Shown here piece by piece: positions 18,038-26,852 of a DNA stretch of 55,801 nt (position 1 is its first letter; each line of letters starts with the position of its first letter). The position numbers were made by a program, and so were the translations under genes. Under the pieces are notes generated by a model. That model did not search any database. It was not told the DNA's origin and worked only from the letters and a program-made list of their open reading frames with translations. The DNA comes from JAKFVC01 sp040386595 (GTDB lineage: Bacteria > Planctomycetota > Planctomycetia > Planctomycetales > Planctomycetaceae). The stretch spans positions 1 through 55,801 of the forward strand of contig JAZKFE010000250.1 in the NCBI GenBank assembly GCA_040386595.1, given 5' to 3'.

Positions 18038-18871
18038 ATGTTTGACTTGGAGACCGCTCGGGCGATTTTATTGGGCGTCGTGCAAGGGATTACCGAGTTC
18101 CTGCCGATCAGCTCGGATGGCCACTTAGCGCTCATGCAGTCGGGCCTCAACCACTGGTTCGGGACGACCGGCGACGGTAACACCTTGGAATTGGTCCTTG
18201 CCCTGCATGTCGGTACCTTGGTCTCGATCATTCTGGTGTATTGGAAGGATCTCATTCAGCTACCCCGGCAGCCCTGGCTGTGTGGGCTCATTATTCTGGC
18301 CACGATTCCGGCCGGAATTGTCGGCTTGTTGCTGAAGGACACCTTCGAACAAACCTTCAACTCACCCCTGGTGGCCGGTCTGGGATTCCTGGTCACGGCA
18401 GCTGCGCTATTGGCAGGACAATGGTGCGAACGTCCTCGAATTAAAGAGGGGGATCTCACGTTACTGCAGGCATTCTGGATTGGCTGCTGTCAGACGCTGG
18501 CTTTACTACCGGGGATTTCGCGTTCCGGCACCACGATTGCCGCGGGATTGTCGACTGGTTTAGAGCGTACGTCCGCTGCCCGATTTTCCTTTTTGATGGC
18601 GGTTCCAGTCATCGGCGGCGCGACGTTGCTGATGGTGAAAGATGTCATCAAACAAGGCCACACCAGCCACAGTCTGTCGGCCCTCATCATCGGGGCCATC
18701 ACCGCGGGAGTCGTAGGTTACTTCGCCCTGAACTGGTTGTTGCGAATGGTGACTCAGCGACGCCTGCACTGGTTTGCTTTCTATTGCCTGGCCTTGGGGC
18801 TCATCACCATTGCCTGGAGCTCCGCCTACCCGGCCTCGACTCCTGTCGCCGTCACGCAGTCCGTGAGATAA
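18038..18871 (+). CDS. uppP: Undecaprenyl-diphosphatase (BacA/UppP type)
   Basis: An integral membrane phosphatase that recycles undecaprenyl pyrophosphate to the monophosphate for peptidoglycan and polysaccharide carriers. Signature regions are present: GVVQGITEFLPISSDGHL (residues 13-30, with Glu20 in the acidic motif; Asp in place of the common third Ser) and LLPGISRSGTTIAAG (157-170, with catalytic-type Arg162). The length of 277 residues and multiple hydrophobic helices fit the family. The ATG at 18038, with GGAAGG just upstream, gives the standard N-terminus MFDLETARAI; the longer frame from 17972 adds 22 unsupported residues. Confidence 0.96.
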   Translation: MFDLETARAILLGVVQGITEFLPISSDGHLALMQSGLNHWFGTTGDGNTLELVLALHVGTLVSIILVYWKDLIQLPRQPWLCGLIILATIPAGIVGLLLKDTFEQTFNSPLVAGLGFLVTAAALLAGQWCERPRIKEGDLTLLQAFWIGCCQTLALLPGISRSGTTIAAGLSTGLERTSAARFSFLMAVPVIGGATLLMVKDVIKQGHTSHSLSALIIGAITAGVVGYFALNWLLRMVTQRRLHWFAFYCLALGLITIAWSSAYPASTPVAVTQSVR

Positions 18872-19000
18872 GGGAGCCGCGAGGGAATGTGCTTCCGCGT
18901 ATTGCGGACTTTCCCTCCGAGTCACGAATCTCTCGGCAGTGGACCGTCGCTTCAGGCCCAGAAGACACCGCGGCTTAAGAAGATTGGCAACCCTCGCCCG

Positions 19001-19020
19001 CTGTGATAAACTGGACGCTG
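19001..19020 (+). promoter_or_regulatory. Possible degenerate GntR operator half-site
   Basis: TGATAAACTGGA at about 19004-19015 matches the left part of the operator at 19954-19965 (TGATAAACTGGA), but the right half is lost. It lies upstream of the GntR start and could serve autoregulation. Weak evidence. Confidence 0.3.
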
Positions 19021-19133
19021 AGCTGATTTTGGGGCAAATTCGGATCACCATCAAACGTTCTCCGTTTGAAATGTTTGAAACAATTGCCGGTCGCTTCTCG
19101 ACCCATCGTTCGACGACAAAAAAGACCGCATCA

Positions 19134-19841
19134 ATGACTAAAGTTTCCCAGCTGGATGCGACGTACGATTACATTCGCAATAAGCTGACGCGCGGGGAAC
19201 TGGAGCCGGGCGAGAAGCTGTCGCGACGCAAGCTGGCGGAAGAAATCGGCGTCAGCCCAGCATTAGTCCAGCATGCCTTAGGGCAACTGGAAAAGGCGGG
19301 CTTGGTCGAGTGTCGTGCTCAAAGTGGGACCTATGTCCGCGAACTGACTGCCGAGGAATTTGCCAATCTGTGTGATTTGCGCGAGTTGATCGAACCCTAT
19401 GCCGCCGCCCGCGCTGCCGAGCGAATCACCGATGCGCAGCTGAAAAATCTCGAGAGTTCCTGTCAGCGCTATCACGATTGCGAGACGCGGATTCCGCAGG
19501 CCACATCGGCCCGCGATTTGTGGAGCATTCATAGCGAATTGATCGACGAAGAACGCGTGTTCCACGGGACAATTCTGAGTGCCGCCGGAAACCAGTTGTT
19601 GACGACGCTCATTCAGTCGTTGCGTTTGCTGGCCAATGTCCGTCACGATTTTGCGAAGGGTTCTTTGACTCGCAATTCGGACGTCGCTGTGGAGCATCAG
19701 CGGATTGTCCAGGCTCTCCAGGCTCATGATCCCGAGCTGGCGAGATCTTCGATGCTCGAACATATCCAGAACGGACGCGATGTTCTGAAGCAGCGTCTCC
19801 TGGAAAGTTCCGAGCAAAAAACGAAGGCGACCCGCAAGTAG
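19134..19841 (+). CDS. GntR-family transcriptional regulator, FCD (FadR) subfamily
   Basis: A 235-residue regulator. The winged helix-turn-helix covers about residues 5-70: GEKLSRRKLAEEIGVSPALV, QHALGQLEKAGLV, SGTYVRELT. The helical FCD effector domain has LCDLRELIEPYAA, ERVFHGTILSAAGN and VAVEHQRIVQALQAHD, including the His residues that bind metal in this subfamily. Such proteins usually respond to sugar acids, hydroxy acids or similar carboxylates. Palindromes downstream (19960, 27782, 28849) are plausible operators. I chose the ATG at 19134; 19071 is an alternative. The gene precedes the catabolic run that starts at 21845, which supports a role in its control. Confidence 0.9.
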   Translation: MTKVSQLDATYDYIRNKLTRGELEPGEKLSRRKLAEEIGVSPALVQHALGQLEKAGLVECRAQSGTYVRELTAEEFANLCDLRELIEPYAAARAAERITDAQLKNLESSCQRYHDCETRIPQATSARDLWSIHSELIDEERVFHGTILSAAGNQLLTTLIQSLRLLANVRHDFAKGSLTRNSDVAVEHQRIVQALQAHDPELARSSMLEHIQNGRDVLKQRLLESSEQKTKATRK

Positions 19842-19922
19842 AGCGGGCTCATGGCCGGCACGTGTCGTTTGTTGCGGGCCCAAGCTGTGGCCGTCGATCA
19901 AGAAATTCTTTTTTAAGATTTC

Positions 19923-19954
19923 GTTCAGATTTGGATTGCAACCCAAATCTGAAC
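19923..19954. repeat. 12-bp-arm inverted repeat beside the operator
   Basis: GTTCAGATTTGG pairs exactly with CCAAATCTGAAC across 8 bp. It ends 5 bp before the operator palindrome at 19960-19975. It could be a GntR-gene terminator stem (no T run follows) or a second regulator site. Confidence 0.55.
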
Positions 19955-19959
19955 TGATA

Positions 19960-19975
19960 AACTGGATATCCAGTT
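19960..19975. promoter_or_regulatory. Putative GntR operator 1 (AACTGGATATCCAGTT)
   Basis: A perfect 16-bp palindrome between the GntR gene and the DUF1559 gene, about 190 bp before the latter. Near copies precede the genes at 27856 and 28939. The size and dyad form suit a GntR/FCD dimer; the assignment to the adjacent regulator is inference. Confidence 0.65.
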
Positions 19976-20165
19976 GGCGGGGTGTGTTCTGAATCCGCCA
20001 GCGCTCCACTTCGCGCTCCGTACTGACAATTAACCCAACACCCTATCGGCTCGCCTCGGGCAGAATAGCGATGTGTCATCATTCAAACGACTTCCTGCGT
20101 GGTTCTGCGGTCGTTGGCAATCGTCCAACGTCTTTTTATGGTCTCGCATTTAAGGCACAGTCCTT

Positions 20166-21131
20166 ATGGACACACGTCGATGCAGAGGATTTACTTTAAT
20201 TGAGTTGTTAGTTGTGATTGCAATTATTGCCGTTCTTATTGCCTTACTGCTGCCGGCCGTGCAGCAAGCGCGCGAAGCCGCCCGTCGCAGCCAATGCAAG
20301 AACAACATGAAGCAGTTGGGGTTGGCCGCGTTTAATTATTTAGAGACTCACAGCGTGTTCCCGCCCGGTGCGGCAACCTATGGCAAGAACCCCGGAGCAG
20401 GCGCTTCAGGGTACTCTCTGATGTTGCCTTATCTCGATCAAACGAACGTCTATAATCGGCTCAATTTTAGCCTGCCAGATATGTATAATCCGGCATCATT
20501 GCCTGCTGCGGGGACTGTTATTTCCGTCTTTATCTGCCCCAGCTCTACGGCTGCTGCAACATATAACTGTGCGACGAATGGTGCCTGGTACACGCAATTC
20601 GGCATGACCGATTACGCCCTGATTTCGGGGTCGGATGATCCTCGGGGGACTAGCCTACGCACAGGTTGCAGTTTTTGTCCCCTCATGTGTACCGGAATGT
20701 TCTGCTACACCGCTCAGTGGGGGAGCGCCGCCAAGATTAGTACGCGAGATGTGACAGATGGCACGTCCAATGTGTTTGGAGTTGGTGAGTTCTCCGGCTT
20801 CACCAAAGGGCAGAAGCCCCGAGCGAATCAGGGGCGAGGAGACGATGGAATTCCCTGGGTTCTCGCCGAGGATTATGACACGCAGTATTGTACTCGTGGG
20901 GTGACAGTCGCCCCGAATTCGCGTTGGTTCTACAACTCCGATATGTCGGATTCAAATGCCGCGAACGTGACCGGGCGCCTGAGTGATTCGGCATTGCACA
21001 GCCAGCATCCCGGTGGAATTCACATTCTGATGATGGACGGGGCGGTTCGTTTTATCTCCGACAACATCTATTTGCAGACCTTCAAAAATCTGGCTGATAA
21101 AGCCGATGGGAATGTCGTGGGAGAGTTTTAG
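20166..21131 (+). CDS. DUF1559 (pseudopilin-like) protein
   Basis: A 321-residue protein with a type IV prepilin-like N-terminus: RGFTLIELLVVIAIIAVL is the cleavage/methylation motif and hydrophobic helix. QAREAARRSQCKNNMKQLGL follows, as usual for the planctomycete DUF1559 (SBP_bac_10) family, and the C-terminal HPGGIHILMMDGAVRFISDN is the diagnostic H...DG segment. The family is greatly expanded in planctomycetes and thought to act at the cell surface, but roles are mostly unknown. Here it follows the GntR palindrome and is trailed by a small lipoprotein gene. Confidence 0.93.
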   Translation: MDTRRCRGFTLIELLVVIAIIAVLIALLLPAVQQAREAARRSQCKNNMKQLGLAAFNYLETHSVFPPGAATYGKNPGAGASGYSLMLPYLDQTNVYNRLNFSLPDMYNPASLPAAGTVISVFICPSSTAAATYNCATNGAWYTQFGMTDYALISGSDDPRGTSLRTGCSFCPLMCTGMFCYTAQWGSAAKISTRDVTDGTSNVFGVGEFSGFTKGQKPRANQGRGDDGIPWVLAEDYDTQYCTRGVTVAPNSRWFYNSDMSDSNAANVTGRLSDSALHSQHPGGIHILMMDGAVRFISDNIYLQTFKNLADKADGNVVGEF

Positions 21132-21184
21132 CGAAGGGTATTTGAAACTGTTAACGTAATCGAAGCGGCTCATGTTCGACCTGG

Positions 21185-21215
21185 AGGCCAGGGTGTCTTT
21201 CCTGGCCTTGATTTT
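21185..21215 (+). terminator. Rho-independent-type terminator after DUF1559
   Basis: AGGCCAGG pairs with CCTGGCCT across GTGTCTTT and is followed by TGATTTT. It lies 54 bp beyond the DUF1559 stop and argues against a start for the next gene before about 21216. Confidence 0.6.
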
Positions 21216-21261
21216 CGGATGCGAAATTCTCTCTTTTCGTGGCGAGGCGATGAGATCGTTC

Positions 21262-21678
21262 ATGGCAACTTCGAATTATTCTCCACATCTAAAACGCTGT
21301 TTGTTAGTTGGTCTTCTGATGTTGATGGGGTGTCGTGAAAGCGATTCCCGAGGTCTTACTAAGTCTCCTGTCTCGGGGACGGTGTCATATGGCAAGTCTT
21401 TTCCCCAAGGCGAGGTGATTTTTAAGCATCCCAGCGGGGAAATTACGGTCGCGAAATTTGAAGCTGATGGCCAGTACAAAGCCAATGTTCCCGAAGGAGT
21501 CAACAAGGTGATGGTGCGATCGCAAACGTCGTCGTTTGCGGAACAAGGAAGACCTGGTGGGCAACAGGAGGTCTTTACCGACCACATTCCGAAACGCTAT
21601 CGAGATTTTGCTACCTCAAAAATGGAGTACACCGTGCAAGATGGCGAGAATACGTTTGACATCAAACTGATTGATTAG
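21262..21678 (+). CDS. Small lipoprotein, transthyretin-like domain
   Basis: A lipoprotein of about 138 residues; the hydrophobic core CLLVGLLMLMGC ends in a lipobox cysteine. The mature part is beta-rich (SPVSGTVSYGKSFPQGEVIF, ITVAKFEADGQYKANVPEG). This resembles the carboxypeptidase-regulatory/transthyretin-like lipoproteins that commonly follow DUF1559 genes in planctomycetes. I use the ATG at 21262, giving a 24-residue signal; 21250 (MRSFMATS) is nearly as good. Function unknown; an envelope partner of the preceding protein is inferred from context. Confidence 0.8.
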   Translation: MATSNYSPHLKRCLLVGLLMLMGCRESDSRGLTKSPVSGTVSYGKSFPQGEVIFKHPSGEITVAKFEADGQYKANVPEGVNKVMVRSQTSSFAEQGRPGGQQEVFTDHIPKRYRDFATSKMEYTVQDGENTFDIKLID

Positions 21679-21844
21679 AGTTGAGAGGGTGATTGTCACT
21701 GGCTTCGCGATCAGCGCGATGCCAGTTTAATGTTATGGTTCTTCTTAATCGAACCACGGTTTGGTTAAGACTTCTGATCCTTAAGACGCAGATCACTGGG
21801 AAGTGATGTGAACAGTCCGATCTCGCGCTTAATAAGGTTGATAT

Positions 21845-22763
21845 ATGGCTCGTTATCCCAGTTGTATTATGGCCGGTTGCGTTGTTCCCTGGAGCGATCG
21901 CAACGAATTTCTTGAAGACCTGTTTCGCGACCAGGTTCGCAAATTGCTGAAGGAAGGGACGCAGCATCTCTATATTTTCGGTACGGCTGGCGAAGGTTAT
22001 GCCGTCACAAATCGACAATTCCTAGAAGTAGTGAAAGTCTTTCAGAAGGAAATGGAGCAGGGGGGCGCCCAGCCGATGGTGGGGGTGATCAACCAGTCGT
22101 TGGGAACGATCATCGAGCGTCTGGAGATGGCACGTGACCAAGGGGTGCGACGGTTTCAGATTTCGCTGCCCAATTGGGGTGCGCTGGCCGACGCGGAGCT
22201 CGCCCAGTTCTTTCGAGAAACCTGTGGGCGTTTCCCGGATTGCGAATTTTTGCATTACAACTTAATGCGGACCAAACGCTTGGTTACGGCTCCCGAATAC
22301 GCGCGGTTGGCTGAGGAGCATGCGAACCTTGTGGCGACCAAGAATAGTACGGACTCGATGGAACGGATCCATGCGTTGATTACGCAAGTGCCCCAATTGC
22401 AGCATTTTCTTACGGAAACCGGCTTCATCTATGGCAGCTTGTTGGGCGAATGTGGTTTGTTGATTTCGCTGGCGTCGACCAATTGGAAATCAGGTCGCGC
22501 CTTTTTTGAAGCGGGCCGTCGCCGTGATGCCGAAACGTTGATCGCCTGTCAGCGTGAATTGAACGCCATGTTGTATATGCTGATTAATGAAGGAGGGCCG
22601 GGCGAACATATTGACGGCACCTTCNNNNNNNNNNATGATCTGGCGACTCCATGATTCGCGTTTCCCGTTACGATTGCTCCCCCCGTATCAAGGCGTGCCC
22701 GACGAGGCCTTTAACCGATTTGCGACGAAGCTTCGCGATAAGTTTCCGCGCTGGGCTCCGTAG
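21845..22763 (+). CDS. DHDPS/NAL-family class I aldolase or lyase (gap inside)
   Basis: A TIM-barrel Schiff-base enzyme. Substrate-binding GTAGEGYAV replaces GTTGE, Tyr138 lies in FLHYNLMRTKR, and Lys166 in LVATKNSTD is the Schiff-base lysine. Family reactions include dihydrodipicolinate synthesis and cleavage of keto-deoxy sugar acids. The neighbours (enolase-superfamily dehydratase, oxidoreductase, MFS carrier) favour a keto-deoxy acid aldolase or dehydratase; this is inference. A ten-N gap at 22625-22634 shifts the frame. After it the protein resumes as MIWRLHDSRFPLRLLPPYQG and ends ...DKFPRWAP at a TAG (22761-22763), so the gene is probably intact. Confidence 0.85.
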
Positions 22764-22792
22764 TCGTATTTAATGCGAGCGTTCGAGACGTT

Positions 22793-22840
22793 GGGGTAGC
22801 CCAGATTCTTGAATCTGGGTGAGCGAAGCGAACAAGAGGC
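22793..22840. repeat. Dispersed REP-like repeat, copy 3
   Basis: Third copy of the CCAGATTCTTGAATCTGG repeat (others at 10272-10320 and 17623-17671), same orientation. It separates the aldolase gene from the oxidoreductase gene. Confidence 0.85.
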
Positions 22841-22939
22841 CGGGGCTTTTTGGACGCTTCGATGTCTCTCCCGAAATATGCTCGTCGTTGTCACCGTTTC
22901 TTCGCACTGACTTTAGTCCTCACAGCAGGGTACAGCACG

Positions 22940-23971
22940 ATGGATGTGGTTAGAGTCGGAGTTGTCGGCTCGGGGTTTATGGGCCGCACGTATGCCGAGT
23001 GCCTCAAGCGATATGTGACAGGAGGGCAACTGGTGGCCGTTCACGGAGGGAGTCGGGCGTCTCAACTGGCGCAGGACTATGAGGTCGAGGCGATCGATGG
23101 CTATCAGGAAATGCTGGCCCGCAACGACATTCACGCCGTGCTCATCGCGACGCCGCAGATGCATCATCTGCAACAGGTCACGCAGGCCGCCGCAGCGGGG
23201 AAGCATGTGCTGGTCGAAAAGCCGATGGGACTCAATCGCGATGAATGCCAGGCCATGGTTCAAGCCTGCCGGGACGCGGGGGTGAAGCTGTCGGTGATTC
23301 AGACCTGGCGTTTCCGGGGTACCGTGGCACGCGGCAAGAAGCTGATCGACGAGGGCCGGATTGGGGACGTCCGCATGATCCAACTGCGGACGATCTTCCC
23401 CACCATTGCATTGTCTGGTAAGGCCTGGATTGAGCAGTCACGGTCGGGCGGGATGATCCTGGATCAAGGTTCGCACAACTTTGATTTTCTTAGATATTAC
23501 TCGGGAAGCGAAGCCGCACACGTTTTCGGTCGTATTAAAGACTACGGCAAAAATAGCTATGCGTTTCCTTCCGCGATGGCTCAGGTTGAGTTTCAGAACG
23601 GTGTGATGGGCCAAACGTGGATGACCTTTGAACTGCCCAAACCTGGAGTGGCGAATAGTGCCTTTCGGGCTCTGGTGGTGGGCTCCACGGGGATGCTGGA
23701 TATCGATGGGTATGGGCAGTTGAACGTCGCCCTGGATGGTAAGCCGTGGGAATTGTTCTGGGAACAACCGGCAATCGATTTCCAGAATAAGCCACTTGGT
23801 CCCAGTCGATTGGAAGCGTTTTTTACTCAGGTCCAAGACTTCGTCGATAGTATCCGAGAAGATCGTCCGCCCGCCGTGACAGGGGAAGACGGTCTCGCGG
23901 CGATTGAGCTGATTGATGCCGTTCGTCGGTCGAGCGAAACAGGGCAGTCGATTGAGATGACAGCGCGCTAA
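22940..23971 (+). CDS. Gfo/Idh/MocA-family oxidoreductase
   Basis: 343 residues. The Rossmann motif is VRVGVVGSGFMGRTYAE (GxGxxG); DIHAVLIATPQMHHLQQ and VLVEKPMGLNRDE follow, the last with the family Lys. In the C-terminal domain GGMILDQGSHNFDFLRYY provides the GSHxxD-like signature. The reaction is NAD(P)-linked oxidation or reduction of a sugar or sugar-acid carbon. The ATG at 22940 is directly before the Rossmann strand; the longer frame from 22850 adds a doubtful hydrophobic leader. It sits between the DHDPS-family and enolase-superfamily genes, 79 bp before the latter. Confidence 0.9.
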   Translation: MDVVRVGVVGSGFMGRTYAECLKRYVTGGQLVAVHGGSRASQLAQDYEVEAIDGYQEMLARNDIHAVLIATPQMHHLQQVTQAAAAGKHVLVEKPMGLNRDECQAMVQACRDAGVKLSVIQTWRFRGTVARGKKLIDEGRIGDVRMIQLRTIFPTIALSGKAWIEQSRSGGMILDQGSHNFDFLRYYSGSEAAHVFGRIKDYGKNSYAFPSAMAQVEFQNGVMGQTWMTFELPKPGVANSAFRALVVGSTGMLDIDGYGQLNVALDGKPWELFWEQPAIDFQNKPLGPSRLEAFFTQVQDFVDSIREDRPPAVTGEDGLAAIELIDAVRRSSETGQSIEMTAR

Positions 23972-24050
23972 GTCTTGATGTCCGAACTAAAGAATCTCTA
24001 TTCGCACGACGGCCTCGTTAGATGTTTTCACGCGGTCCAGGATATTTTCG

Positions 24051-25166
24051 ATGAAGATCACCTCGGTCAAAACTTATCTCGTCACGCACCAGTTACCGAA
24101 GTGGCTGGCGAACTCGTACTTTCAATATAGTTCCCGCGATGCCTTGCTCATTAAGGTGACAACGGATGAAGGTCTTGTGGGCTGGGGAGAAACGGCTCCG
24201 ATGATCGGCGTGCGGGAGATCATCGACAAGAAATATACGCCGATTCTCATCGGACAAGACCCGCTCAATCATCGTAAACTGTGGCGGCAGTGTTGGGGCG
24301 TAAATTTTGGTAACGGTATGGCCTTGGGGGGCTTGGATATTGCCTTGCAGGATCTGCGAGGAAAAATCCTGAATCAATCGGTTTCCGACATGTACGGCGG
24401 GCGCGTTCGAGACAAAGTGGAAGCGTATGCGTCGTCGGTCAATTACAGCGAAGGGCATGAGGCCGAGGTGCAGTATCCCGCGGATGCTGTGAAACTGGTG
24501 GAACAAGGTTTTCGCGGTGTTAAACTGCGAATTGGCCGGTTTCCAGTGCGTCGCGAAATTGCCATTATTGCCGCCGTACGTGACGCCATTGGTCCCGATA
24601 TTAAATTGACGGTTGACGTAAATGGGGTTTATTCACTTCCCCGAGCGATTGAGATGGGACGCGAGCTCACAAAACTGGGGGTGTACTGGTTTGAAGAGCC
24701 GCTGCCGCAGCCACATTATGTCGGCTATGACACACTGACCGCGTCGTTAGATATTGCTGTTGCGGGTGGAGAATGCCTGGATTCGCGACTGGCGGCTCGG
24801 GGGCTGATTGAACGGCGAGCGGTGGACATCATCCAGCCGGATGTCAGCCTGTGTGGCGGATTTGCCGAGTGTCTGGCGATTGCCGAGATGGCACGGTTGT
24901 GGAATATCATGTGTATTCCCCACTGCTGGGGAGGCGCACTGGTTACTGCTGCGACCGTGCACCTGGTCTCCTTGTTGCCTGATGCCACGTGCGGGAACGA
25001 CGCGGAAGTTCCTCTCTTGGAGTTGGATGTCACCGAGAACCCGTTCCGAGACATCATTGTCAAACAACCGTTCCAGGTTCGTGATGGTTATGTTGATGTG
25101 CCGACGGGACCCGGGTTAGGAATTGAGATTGATGAGTCTGCCGTAAAACATTATGCGGTGGACTAA
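24051..25166 (+). CDS. Enolase-superfamily sugar-acid dehydratase (mandelate racemase subgroup)
   Basis: 371 residues. The capping domain begins MKITSVKTYLV and has WGETAP. The barrel carries the metal ligands D189 (TVDVNG), E215 (YWFEEPLPQ) and E241 (AGGECLD). Candidate acid/base groups are K158 and R160 (VKLRIG) and the D264 (IQPDVS)/H291 (CIPHCWGGA) dyad, typical of the mandelate racemase subgroup. Most such enzymes dehydrate acid sugars such as galactonate or gluconate. The exact sugar is unknown. It is flanked by an oxidoreductase and an MFS transporter and is likely part of the same transcript. Confidence 0.9.
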   Translation: MKITSVKTYLVTHQLPKWLANSYFQYSSRDALLIKVTTDEGLVGWGETAPMIGVREIIDKKYTPILIGQDPLNHRKLWRQCWGVNFGNGMALGGLDIALQDLRGKILNQSVSDMYGGRVRDKVEAYASSVNYSEGHEAEVQYPADAVKLVEQGFRGVKLRIGRFPVRREIAIIAAVRDAIGPDIKLTVDVNGVYSLPRAIEMGRELTKLGVYWFEEPLPQPHYVGYDTLTASLDIAVAGGECLDSRLAARGLIERRAVDIIQPDVSLCGGFAECLAIAEMARLWNIMCIPHCWGGALVTAATVHLVSLLPDATCGNDAEVPLLELDVTENPFRDIIVKQPFQVRDGYVDVPTGPGLGIEIDESAVKHYAVD

Positions 25167-25205
25167 TTTGTTTAAAACAACTCCGTTGCAGAGATCGTAT
25201 TGTTT

Positions 25206-26552
25206 ATGACGACTGTTCTCGACGACGCTCCGGCTCTGCAACCTTTGCCCACCGACTTCCCGGTGAGCGAGAGCGATCAACTCCGGAATGTGATGCTGTT
25301 TGGGATCAATACCGGACTGATGTTTCTGGGGTCGTCGGTGTTGAACGTCGGGCGGTTTCATGCCACGGTGTGTAAGGCGTTGGGCGCATCGGACACGGTG
25401 TCAAATCTGCCGTGGTCGGCCTACCTGGTCATGGCGGCATCGCCGTTAATTGTGGCGTGTCTGTTCCCGCAGGTGTCCTTGCTGAAACGTGTGTTGGTCA
25501 TCTGCTATTCGTTGCTGGCAGGCGTGGCGGGCCTGACGGCCTTGGCGCTGATTTTGCCCGTGCCCAATACATTTAAGATCGTCTCGGTCATCCTGCAAGG
25601 TGCGGTGACCGGAGCAGCGTTAACCACCGTGACCATGTTCTTGTTCGAAGTGCTGGACCGCGGTGCGGAATCCTCGCATCGCGGCCGAGCGCTGAGTCTC
25701 GGTTATGGACGTGGTCCGATTTTGGGCTTAGTTGCGGCGTTGAGTCTGCAACTCTGTTTGGACGGCAAATCGTTCGGTATCACACTGGCTCCTGTCGCGT
25801 ATCCATGGAACTTCGCGCTGCCTTTTGCGGCCGCAGTCCCGATCATGGGACTGGCCGCCTGGTTGGCCACCCATTTCACTATTCCGGTGTCCGACAACGA
25901 GCCTTCGCGGCGACCGTTTGTTTCCAGCATGTTTGGTGGCGTCGGGGACTTTGTTGCGAATCGTTGGCTCTTGCTGACGTTTATTATTGGCGTCTTGTCC
26001 TTTTGGGGATTTTCTATTGGCAATAATATGACCCTCTATACGAAAGAGGTGTTAGGTGTCCCGCCGCAGAAACTGGTCGGCTATCAGCTGGCATTAAGGT
26101 TTGGGTTTAAGATCGTGGCCGGGCTGTGCCTGGGGGCTTTGCTGACTCGATCGGGGCCCCGGGCCACAATGCTCGCGACGGCGTTGTGTGCGACGTCGGG
26201 GATCGTGTGGGCGATGGTTGTTCCCGGCTATTGGTTCCTGTTGAGTTTTGGTTTGCTGGGGGCGGGTGAGCTATTCGGCGTGTATATGACCAACTACATT
26301 TTGAGTTGCTCGTCGAAGGCGAGAACTCGTAGCAATATGGGATTTGCCTCTTTGACGATGCTGCCGGCGGCTCCCGCTGGAGCACTGTTGGGGGCGATTT
26401 CGGACTATTTTGGCTCGGCCTATAATCGAGCGTTTGGATTCCGTCTGAGTTTCGCGGCAGCACTGGTCTTTATGGGCTTGGTGATCTTGCTCATTCCGAT
26501 CTTGCCGGCTCATCCTCAACGACAGGCCGAACCGGAAGAGGCACCTGCCTGA
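25206..26552 (+). CDS. MFS transporter
   Basis: A 448-residue polytopic protein with around twelve hydrophobic segments (for example NLPWSAYLVMAASPLIVACL, FALPFAAAVPIMGLAAWLA and LSFAAALVFMGLVILLIPIL). The loop between helices 2 and 3 is not a perfect MFS motif A, and relatives cannot be named from sequence. It starts 40 bp after the dehydratase stop, so it probably imports the sugar acid or its precursor. The ATG at 25206 is preferred over the TTG at 25200. It is followed by a 300-bp spacer with inverted repeats. Confidence 0.82.
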   Translation: MTTVLDDAPALQPLPTDFPVSESDQLRNVMLFGINTGLMFLGSSVLNVGRFHATVCKALGASDTVSNLPWSAYLVMAASPLIVACLFPQVSLLKRVLVICYSLLAGVAGLTALALILPVPNTFKIVSVILQGAVTGAALTTVTMFLFEVLDRGAESSHRGRALSLGYGRGPILGLVAALSLQLCLDGKSFGITLAPVAYPWNFALPFAAAVPIMGLAAWLATHFTIPVSDNEPSRRPFVSSMFGGVGDFVANRWLLLTFIIGVLSFWGFSIGNNMTLYTKEVLGVPPQKLVGYQLALRFGFKIVAGLCLGALLTRSGPRATMLATALCATSGIVWAMVVPGYWFLLSFGLLGAGELFGVYMTNYILSCSSKARTRSNMGFASLTMLPAAPAGALLGAISDYFGSAYNRAFGFRLSFAAALVFMGLVILLIPILPAHPQRQAEPEEAPA

Positions 26553-26578
26553 CAAAATCTCAAGTTGTCGAACAACAC

Positions 26579-26765
26579 AGAAGAGTTAAACCACGAATCA
26601 CACGAATGAATACAGAACGAGGGAGAGTGTTCGTTATGACGCTGAAAGCGTTCTGGCCTTCTTCGTTGTGTCTAATCATTGTTGACATGAATCAGTACAG
26701 ATTAACGAGCGGCGTTTTTGCATTTCATTCGTGTCATTCGAGTGATTCGTGGTTAAAAACTCCTT
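26579..26765. repeat. Imperfect inverted repeat (CCACGAATCACACGAATG family)
   Basis: Left arm at about 26579-26613 (AGAAGAGTTAAACCACGAAT) pairs imperfectly with about 26723-26765 (GTGATTCGTGGTTAAAAACT). The GAAGAGTT edge and CCACG core link it to 8640-8960. It fills most of the 300-bp spacer between the MFS and amidohydrolase genes; no gene is seen. Confidence 0.7.
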
Positions 26766-26852
26766 ATTTAATACGTGTTGATTGAACGCGGAACGTTTTA
26801 ATAATCTCTACGAGTTGTTTCCTATTACAGAGTCATTCTCTTTGAGGACGCG

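Noticed and set aside
19849..20082. Minus-strand ORF between the GntR and DUF1559 genes
   Set aside because: It overlaps an operator palindrome and an inverted repeat, and its product has no coding character.
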